7,597 nt of DNA from positions 1 through 7,597 of the forward strand of contig JAPCJV010000078.1 in NCBI GenBank assembly GCA_027886785.1, given 5' to 3'. Of the stretch, positions 1-3,796 are shown in pieces. Under the pieces are notes generated by a model. The model ran no database searches. It had not been told where the DNA came from and saw nothing but the letters and a program-made list of their open reading frames with translations. The translations under genes and the position numbers were made by a program. The first letter of the stretch is position 1; each line of letters starts with the position of its first letter. Source of the DNA: Nitrososphaerota archaeon (lineage in GTDB: Archaea; Thermoproteota; Nitrososphaeria; Nitrososphaerales; CADDZS01).

Positions 1-1
1 C

Positions 2-346
2 TTCGTAACATCATCGCCTCGATTCAAAGCCTCTGCCCTACTAGTTAGAGCAGTCAGGCCCACAATGGGAATAAAGGAAATGTCGGAGAACAGAGGTACT
101 TCCATCCTAACTCAGCTGGCGAGTGGACCGGGGAAACTGTGCCAAGCTCTCAGCATTAATTCAAAATCCAATGGAATTGATTTGACAGCAACGCGATCCA
201 AGATTAGGGTTTTGGATAATCGTGAATCGCCTAAAGTAAAAACGTCCGCGAGAATAGGAATAACGAGAGCGACAGAAAAAATGTGGCGCTTTTACAACGA
301 GACTAGTCCCTTTGTTTCAAGAAGCAATTTCAAAGGGGAAACTTAA
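2..346 (+). CDS. 3-methyladenine (alkyladenine) DNA glycosylase, C-terminal part
   Basis: This open frame enters from the left edge and ends at TAA 344-346, giving the last 114 residues of a protein that begins outside the window. It resembles the C-terminal half of the AAG/MPG family of DNA glycosylases, which remove alkylated purines such as 3-methyladenine in base excision repair. Visible family signatures are a strand ALLVRAVRPTMGI near the left edge (compare the VLLRALEPLEG strand of human AAG), the segment SGPGKLCQALSI followed by NGIDLT, and the C-terminal pattern ARIGIT then WRFY and SPFVSRS. The catalytic glutamate lies upstream in this family and so falls outside the window. The ATG at 64-66 is internal, because family similarity continues upstream of it to base 2. 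The stop codon lies about 20 bp before the 5S rRNA gene. Identity rests on motif recognition. Confidence 0.88.
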   Translation, partial: FVTSSPRFKASALLVRAVRPTMGIKEMSENRGTSILTQLASGPGKLCQALSINSKSNGIDLTATRSKIRVLDNRESPKVKTSARIGITRATEKMWRFYNETSPFVSRSNFKGET

Positions 347-349
347 TCT
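341..349 (+). promoter_or_regulatory. Possible TATA box of the 5S rRNA gene
   Basis: The AT-rich stretch ACTTAATCT is centred about 25 nt upstream of the inferred 5S rRNA 5' end (near 369), which is the usual distance of an archaeal TATA box from the transcription start. It overlaps the stop codon of the upstream glycosylase gene. There is no clear purine-rich BRE. The call rests on position and composition only. Confidence 0.35.
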
Positions 350-368
350 ACTATGGGTAGCTAGGTTA

Positions 369-490
369 TGTCTAGCCGGCCATAGCATGCGGGATCGACC
401 TGGACTCATTCCGAACCCAGAAGTCAAACCGCATGTCGCCGTCATATTAGTGAGGTGCGTGAGCCCTCGTGAGGTGGCGGTGCTGGCACC
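369..490 (+). rRNA. rrf: 5S ribosomal RNA
   Basis: 5S rRNA of the large ribosomal subunit, about 120 nt, separate from any 16S or 23S gene in this window. The sequence carries the conserved segments GGCCATAGC near the 5' end and CATTCCGAACCCAGAAGTCA in loop B/C. Helices can be drawn directly: helix II pairs CATGCGG (386-392) with CCGCATG (429-435); helix III pairs CTGG (400-403) with CCAG (417-420); an arm pairs 452-455 with 465-468 and 457-458 with 463-464, with a bulged T and a GTGA (GNRA) loop at 459-462; CGCC (437-440) pairs with GGCG (476-479). The terminal helix is the least certain part: CTAGC (372-376) can pair with GCTGG (482-486), so each end is good to a few nucleotides. A stand-alone 5S gene is common in Thaumarchaeota and some other archaea. 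Confidence 0.92.
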
Positions 491-501
491 TTCTGTTTCC
501 T
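491..501 (+). terminator. Pyrimidine-rich end of the 5S transcript
   Basis: TTCTGTTTCCT directly follows the 5S rRNA 3' end. Archaeal RNA polymerase terminates at T-rich stretches without needing a hairpin, so this is a plausible termination zone. It is short and interrupted by other bases, so support is weak. Confidence 0.3.
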
Positions 502-510
502 AGTGCACAA

Positions 511-520
511 AACCTATATG
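511..520 (+). promoter_or_regulatory. Possible TATA box of the DUF1512 gene
   Basis: AACCTATATG contains a good TATA-like core about 48 nt upstream of the ATG at 563. It would place the transcription start near 541 and leave a leader of about 20 nt. No convincing Shine-Dalgarno site sits before the ATG. This is inferred from position and composition. Confidence 0.4.
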
Positions 521-562
521 CAAAAATCGGCTAATCTGTCTATTCGGAAGTTTTGCGCTTAG

Positions 563-1675
563 ATGTCTAGTCTCCTTGGCGGCGGTAATAGCCTCCTTTC
601 TACTCTGGTTTACGTGATTCTTTTTGTCGGTTCAACTTTTCTCTTTTTGTTCTGGGGCCCTCGAATGCAGGTCTTCACTGTACTTCGGGAAGTCAAAGCT
701 AATGTCGAAAAGCTCAGCGTCTTGAAAGATAAGAGCAAGAAAGAAGCTCTTGATTACCTTGTAGTTACTGCGAAAGCTCCTAAGGAAATTGCCCAACGCC
801 TCGAACAGACTTTGGAGTACTTTACCATAATGCCAGTGGATATGGATCCTAGTGGCATTGTAGGAAAGGTAGAACACGTTATCCGGTTACAGGACGATCG
901 GATCAGAGACGAAATCAAACGCATGGCCCCTGAGGCGGATCCGGTGCAGGTGAGCGTAGCTCAGAATATCATTGAAGTCGCGACGAGTTTAAACCAAATT
1001 TTCAAGATCGTGAGGCATTTCTACATCCAAGGACAAAAAACGAAGAGCTACTTCATCCTTGTCCAGCTTCAGATGATCATGCCCATGATCATTCAGGAAG
1101 CAGATGCGCTGGTTAGTGCCATTGACGCTTTCAAGAGTGCTGAGCCAATCGGGGATGGTCTGGGGCCGATGGTAGCAGGCAAATTCATGTTCGGCAAAGA
1201 GAAAGTGACGATTGAACGGGAGACGCTGTATGCGAAGACGGAGTACAAGGGCAGGAACCTGATAGTAATGAAGGCAGAAGGGCCGATGGGTACTGTGGGG
1301 CGACCTCATGTTGGGGTAGAAAAAATCCTAACTGATCCCAGCCAGAAGGTGGATTGCTTGATCATGGTGGATGCTGCTCTAAAACTCGAAGGGGAACCAA
1401 CCGGGGAGATTGCAGAGGGTATTGGCGCTGCCATCGGTGGAATCGGCGTTGAGAAATTCAGGATCGAAAAAGCTGCTGTTGACAAAGATATTCCGATGTA
1501 TGCGGTAGTGGTGAAGCAGTCGCTCATAGATGCGATCTCCGTTATGAAGAAAGAGATCGCTGAAGCCTCCGACAAAACTGTCGCTGTCGTTCAAAGAATC
1601 ATTGAAGAAAGGACCAAAGAAGGAGATACCATTCTAATTATTGGAGTGGGAAACACTTTGGGCGTTGCCCAATAA
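563..1675 (+). CDS. DUF1512-like archaeal membrane-anchored protein
   Basis: A 370-residue protein that I recognise, with fair but not full confidence, as the archaeal DUF1512 family, whose function is unknown. Residues about 11-32 form one strong hydrophobic segment (LLSTLVYVIL onward, ending FWGPR), which fits a single N-terminal membrane anchor followed by a cytoplasmic body. Residues 40-90 are charged and helical. Residues 161-180 are rich in I, L and M and may pack as a second hydrophobic helix. The C-terminal half has a glycine-rich stretch (GEIAEGIGAAIGGIG, 281-295) and ends in a beta-strand-glycine motif, TILIIGVGNTLGVAQ. I see no catalytic signature. The ATG at 563 directly follows an in-frame TAG, so it is the first possible start. 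The gene is followed after 12 nt by a zinc-ribbon gene, so the two are probably co-transcribed and may act together. Confidence 0.78.
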   Translation: MSSLLGGGNSLLSTLVYVILFVGSTFLFLFWGPRMQVFTVLREVKANVEKLSVLKDKSKKEALDYLVVTAKAPKEIAQRLEQTLEYFTIMPVDMDPSGIVGKVEHVIRLQDDRIRDEIKRMAPEADPVQVSVAQNIIEVATSLNQIFKIVRHFYIQGQKTKSYFILVQLQMIMPMIIQEADALVSAIDAFKSAEPIGDGLGPMVAGKFMFGKEKVTIERETLYAKTEYKGRNLIVMKAEGPMGTVGRPHVGVEKILTDPSQKVDCLIMVDAALKLEGEPTGEIAEGIGAAIGGIGVEKFRIEKAAVDKDIPMYAVVVKQSLIDAISVMKKEIAEASDKTVAVVQRIIEERTKEGDTILIIGVGNTLGVAQ

Positions 1676-1682
1676 GAGGGAG
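1676..1682 (+). promoter_or_regulatory. Shine-Dalgarno-like site of the zinc-ribbon gene
   Basis: GAGGGAG starts immediately after the upstream stop codon and lies 5 nt before the ATG at 1688. It is one of the few purine-rich ribosome-binding sites in the window and supports translation of the short gene as the second cistron of an operon. Confidence 0.55.
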
Positions 1683-1687
1683 ACTAA

Positions 1688-1891
1688 ATGGCGCAGATGT
1701 TTCCTTCGATTGGCGAAAAACGGCCAAAGATGCCAGTGTTCACAATCGAGGATTGTCCCAATTGCGGCACGAAGACGAAGAGAGCGTTTAAGCTTGGAGA
1801 CTACGTCTACAAAGAAGGTGCAGAGTGTCCGAAGTGCCACTCAAAGACAGTAATCTCTATGATCTACGCTGAGCTTATTCAAGTCAAGTAA
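1688..1891 (+). CDS. Small zinc-ribbon protein
   Basis: A 67-residue protein with two CxxC knuckles, C23-P-N-C26 and C47-P-K-C50, spaced to bind one structural zinc in a zinc-ribbon fold. The C-terminal tail, ISMIYAELIQVK, looks like a closing beta strand. Such archaeal mini zinc ribbons bind nucleic acid or act as small subunits of larger complexes; nothing here says which. The start is set by the SD-like GAGGGAG just upstream. The gene lies 12 nt after the DUF1512-like gene, suggesting co-transcription and a possible functional link. Its 3' end overlaps the convergent methionine aminopeptidase gene by 8 nt, so the two stop codons interleave. A longer frame in another phase crosses the same region but lacks family features; the cysteine pattern identifies this one as the true gene. 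Confidence 0.85.
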   Translation: MAQMFPSIGEKRPKMPVFTIEDCPNCGTKTKRAFKLGDYVYKEGAECPKCHSKTVISMIYAELIQVK

Positions 1892-2774
1892 TCACAGAAA
1901 AGCCACTCGCGTTTACTGCGATTGTGTGCTCAGCCTGAGCGACGGGCTGGGATTTCGCTTCGACTAATTCCGCGTACCCATGAACTAATTTCATTTTTAC
2001 GAGTCTCCTAGTATTTTCAGTGACTTTGCTCTTGCCAAATTCGTTCACATACCAACGAGTGGCGAAGGGGAGAGTCTTTCGGCTATTCCAGATCGCATCT
2101 AGAAACTTATTCAACTCCGGATCCTTTGTCTTTTTTCTCGCGACTATTCCAAAGATATTCTCAGCCGCGCCTTCAACGACGATCCCGCTTCCCCGTGAAA
2201 GCGTGAAGAAGGGCTCGACCGCGTAGACATGATCGGGCTTAAAGCTCGAAGGAGAAGGAGACCACACGTTTGGGACGGAAGTTCCCGCGTGAATGACATA
2301 TTGTTGGAGTGAATGACCCGACAGATTTGCAATGGGGCGATAGCCCCGGCGCGCAGCATACGATTCGATGATTTTTCCCACTTCTCCAGTCCTAACCCCA
2401 GGACGAATTATTTTGAGGCCCTCGGCAAGCCCGGATTTCGTGGCTTCCACCATATCGAGAAGGTCATCATTGTAGCAGAGGGTGATCGCTGTATCAGCGA
2501 TGTACCCATTGATGTGAACGCCTAGATCTACTTTTACAATCGAATTTTGCGGAATAACTTTTTGGTCATCAATTTCAGCAGTGTAGTGAGCGGCTGATTC
2601 ATTCACACATACGTTGCAGGGAAAGGCCGGGCTTCCCCCGAGTTTTTCTATGCTGGATTCTACGAAAGAGCAGAGCTCCAGATATGTTCTTCCTTCCCAA
2701 TTGATCGATTGAATCTCCTTTTTTACCTCTTGGGAGATTTTACCCGCTGTGAAATACGCTTGATTTATGCTCAT
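1884..2774 (-). CDS. map: Methionine aminopeptidase, type II
   Basis: A 296-residue cytoplasmic metalloprotease that removes the initiator methionine from new proteins. The length and all key residues match archaeal type II enzymes: substrate-contacting H63 (AAHYTAE), and metal ligands D83 (KVDLGVH), D94 (IADTAI), H154 (SGHSL), E187 (AVEPFF) and E282 (QAEHT). The segment between about 190 and 270 is the insertion that separates type II from type I enzymes. The N-terminus has no extension, as expected for archaea. The ATG start gives a normal family N-terminus. The gene is convergent with the zinc-ribbon gene (8-nt overlap at the stops) and divergent from coaD across a 136-bp spacer. Confidence 0.97.
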   Translation of the reverse strand: MSINQAYFTAGKISQEVKKEIQSINWEGRTYLELCSFVESSIEKLGGSPAFPCNVCVNESAAHYTAEIDDQKVIPQNSIVKVDLGVHINGYIADTAITLCYNDDLLDMVEATKSGLAEGLKIIRPGVRTGEVGKIIESYAARRGYRPIANLSGHSLQQYVIHAGTSVPNVWSPSPSSFKPDHVYAVEPFFTLSRGSGIVVEGAAENIFGIVARKKTKDPELNKFLDAIWNSRKTLPFATRWYVNEFGKSKVTENTRRLVKMKLVHGYAELVEAKSQPVAQAEHTIAVNASGFSVIT

Positions 2775-2910
2775 TAGAAAAAAGCGGACCGAGAACCGAC
2801 TGATGTCTCAAGTCTCTTCTTGCTATCATCGCTTTTAACCACTTTTGTTCCCTTAGGAAGACTTTCTTTCAATTTGCTTTTATCTGAACATAGCCTAGGG
2901 TTCTAAAATC
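2775..2910. promoter_or_regulatory. Divergent promoter region between map and coaD
   Basis: A 136-bp spacer between two head-to-head genes. For coaD, GCTTTTAT at 2876-2883 lies about 30 nt before the GTG start, which fits a TATA box driving a leaderless mRNA. For map, GGTTAAAAGC on the minus strand (2840-2831) would start transcription near 2810 and leave a leader of about 35 nt. Both are inferred from spacing and composition. I see no operator-like repeat or RNA gene in the spacer. Confidence 0.45.
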
Positions 2911-3402
2911 GTGTCGAGTCCTTTCAAGTACAAATTCATAGCACTGGGAGGAACATTCGATCAGATTCACAAGGGACACAAGCAATTATTGGAACGCGCC
3001 TTTGAAACCGGAGAATCCGTCTTTATCGGCTTGACTAGCGACAAATTCGCGGCAAGTTCAGGGAAAAAGATTCAGCACAATTTTGATCAGAGAGAAAAGC
3101 AGCTTCGAGAATTCTTGGATAGAATGCACCCGGGCAGAAATTTCGTGATCTCGAAATTAGAAGATCGGTTTGGTCCGGGAATATTTACGAAAAATATCGA
3201 TGCAATCGCGGTAAGCACGGAGACCCTTGGTCGAGTGGAAGAGGCAAATTCAAAAAGACGATCAATGGGGCTGCCAGACCTTAAAGTGGAAATCGTGCAA
3301 ATTGTCATAGCTGACGATAACAATCGCATTTCCAGCACGAGAATCAGAGCAGGCGAAATCGACGCCGAAGGTCGCGTACTGAGAAAACTCCCTGGAGAAT
3401 AG
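2911..3402 (+). CDS. coaD: Phosphopantetheine adenylyltransferase, archaeal type
   Basis: A 163-residue nucleotidyltransferase that joins AMP from ATP to 4'-phosphopantetheine to give dephospho-CoA, the fourth step of coenzyme A synthesis. The N-terminal strand FIALGGTFDQIHKGH (9-23) contains the T/HxGH nucleotide-binding signature of the cytidylyltransferase-like superfamily, and ISSTRIR (140-146) is the second signature. The sequence belongs to the archaeal/eukaryal branch rather than bacterial CoaD. The start is GTG at 2911: no upstream in-frame ATG fits, and the TATA-like element at 2876-2883 suggests translation begins at or near the transcript 5' end. The stop codon lies 5 nt from the 3' end of the convergent tRNA-Trp gene. 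Confidence 0.95.
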   Translation: MSSPFKYKFIALGGTFDQIHKGHKQLLERAFETGESVFIGLTSDKFAASSGKKIQHNFDQREKQLREFLDRMHPGRNFVISKLEDRFGPGIFTKNIDAIAVSTETLGRVEEANSKRRSMGLPDLKVEIVQIVIADDNNRISSTRIRAGEIDAEGRVLRKLPGE

Positions 3403-3421
3403 TCAGGTGGGGTCGGTGGGA

Positions 3422-3475
3422 TTCTCAGGGTTTCTCTTTTGGAAAATCTTTGGAAGATTCCAAGACAGAGCGTCT
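3422..3475 (-). other. tRNA-Trp intron 3 (T-loop, 54 nt)
   Basis: The T-loop is split: GTGGGTTCAAG at 3486-3476 and a final T plus CCCAC at 3421-3416. The bulge-helix-bulge uses the T-stem as its outer helix, a central helix of TTCA (3481-3478) with TGAG (3427-3424, one G-T pair), and bulges AGA (3477-3475) and AAT (3423-3421). Cutting after the second base gives loop TTCAAGT; moving both cuts by one base gives TTCAAAT. Both are valid T-loops. Inside is a hairpin (3465-3447) with 8 pairs and one bulged A. The helix next to the central one is poor, so this is a relaxed motif. Confidence 0.75.
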
Positions 3476-3497
3476 CTTGAACCCACGATCTACGGGT

Positions 3498-3569
3498 ATC
3501 TTCACCCTAGTACTCCAATGCAACATCATCCTGTTACAGTCAGCTTACCCATAGGTATTATTTGGAACA
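3498..3569 (-). ncRNA. tRNA-Trp intron 2 (37/38, 72 nt) with box C/D guide RNA
   Basis: The intron lies at the canonical site after position 37. It also holds box C/D guide elements. A perfect box D, CTGA (3543-3540), is preceded by CTATGGGT (3554-3547), complementary to tRNA positions 38-45; the fifth base upstream of the box faces C39. A box C-like ATGATGT (3529-3523) is followed by CATTGGAG (3520-3513), complementary to 32-37 plus the first two intron bases; the fifth base upstream of a D'-like CTAG (3510-3507) faces C34. A C'-like GTGAAGA follows (3505-3499). Haloarchaeal tRNA-Trp introns guide 2'-O-methylation at 34 and 39, so the match is meaningful. Here box D precedes box C, joined by a CTG/CAG mini-hairpin (3539-3531), a circularly permuted layout. 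CTAG is a poor D' match. Confidence 0.72.
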
Positions 3570-3590
3570 CTGGAGCCCGTCGCCTTACCT

Positions 3591-3610
3591 CTCCAGGTCG
3601 AAACGCGACT
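3591..3610 (-). other. tRNA-Trp intron 1 (D-loop, 20 nt)
   Basis: A bulge-helix-bulge can be drawn almost perfectly. The central helix pairs CCAG (3616-3613) with CTGG (3596-3593). The 3-nt bulges are CTA (3612-3610) and AGA (3592-3590). The inner helix pairs GTCG (3609-3606) with CGAC (3600-3597) around a 5-nt loop. Cutting each bulge after its second base removes 20 nt and restores a normal D-loop with the G18-G19 pair. The outer helix is weaker (TAGC against GGTA with one G-G mismatch). Confidence 0.8.
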
Positions 3611-3627
3611 AGCTGGGCTACGACCCC

Positions 3628-3796
3628 ACCCTAATTTTTTAACGAATCTTTTTTGCGTAAAAAAGCTTTCATTTTTTTGAGAGCGCTAAATCAGCGATAA
3701 AAATTCATAAGTCTAGTTGCAAAAAAGCTGGGTACGGCGCGCAAATTCTTCAACAATCTTTTGAGAAATTAGATCATATGGAGCAACTGGAATTTT
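3628..3796. promoter_or_regulatory. AT-rich divergent region between tRNA-Trp and purF
   Basis: A 169-bp spacer separates the minus-strand tRNA gene from purF. It holds poly-T/poly-A tracts on the tRNA side and a TATA-like GATAAAAATTCATAA at 3696-3710 that could drive the purine operon with a leader of about 60 nt. A second, weaker AT-rich element, GAAATTAG (3765-3772), would fit a leaderless purF mRNA. No clear TATA box at the right distance for the tRNA stands out. I see no convincing riboswitch. Confidence 0.4.
3635..3678 (+). terminator. T-tracts beyond coaD, antisense side of the tRNA locus
   Basis: Three T-runs lie at 3635-3640, 3649-3654 and 3672-3678. Any coaD transcript that crosses the tRNA-Trp locus on the plus strand would meet them, and archaeal polymerase stops at such tracts. 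The middle run is one arm of a 7-bp inverted repeat (CTTTTTT 3648-3654, AAAAAAG 3659-3665). The same AT-rich DNA must also carry the tRNA promoter on the other strand, so its role is ambiguous. Confidence 0.35.

Larger units (their letters stand above)
3408..3627 (-). tRNA. trnW: tRNA-Trp (anticodon CCA) with three introns
   Basis: Read on the minus strand from 3627, removal of three introns gives a complete 74-nt cloverleaf. The acceptor stem pairs GGGGTCG (3627-3621) with CGACCCC (3415-3409), with discriminator A at 3408. Then come TA (8-9), a D-arm with GCC/GGC and loop AGCTAGGTA containing A14, G15, G18, G19 and A21, G26, an anticodon stem ACGGG/CCCGT around loop CTCCAGA, variable loop AGATC, and a T-stem GTGGG/CCCAC (3486-3482 and 3420-3416) around a loop starting TTCAA. 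Anticodon CCA (3573-3571), A73 and G1-C72 all fit archaeal tRNA-Trp. Exons are about 3627-3611, 3590-3570, 3497-3476 and 3421-3408. CC follows the discriminator, but the next base is T, so the terminal CCA is not fully encoded. Splice points may move by 1 nt. Confidence 0.9.

Noticed and set aside
312..503. Plus-strand 63-codon frame
   Set aside because: It lies over the 5S rRNA and is a chance open frame.
1641..1853. 70-codon frame overlapping the zinc-ribbon gene
   Set aside because: It is a shadow; the neighbouring frame has the CxxC pairs, an SD-like site and a clean end.
2800..2840. Box C/D-like small RNA in the map-coaD spacer (CTGATGT on plus, ATGATAG on minus)
   Set aside because: No matching D box or guide to a recognisable target could be found on either strand.
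3422..3475. Box C/D guide in the T-loop intron, suggested by CTGA near its 3' end
   Set aside because: There is no box C, and the CTGA is part of the splicing helix.
3407..3634. Plus-strand 75-codon frame, or a large structured non-coding RNA such as SRP or RNase P RNA, closed by the 10-bp inverted repeat
   Set aside because: The opposite strand reads as a complete intron-containing tRNA-Trp with every arm in order; the plus strand lacks SRP and RNase P signature sequences and the frame has no family features.
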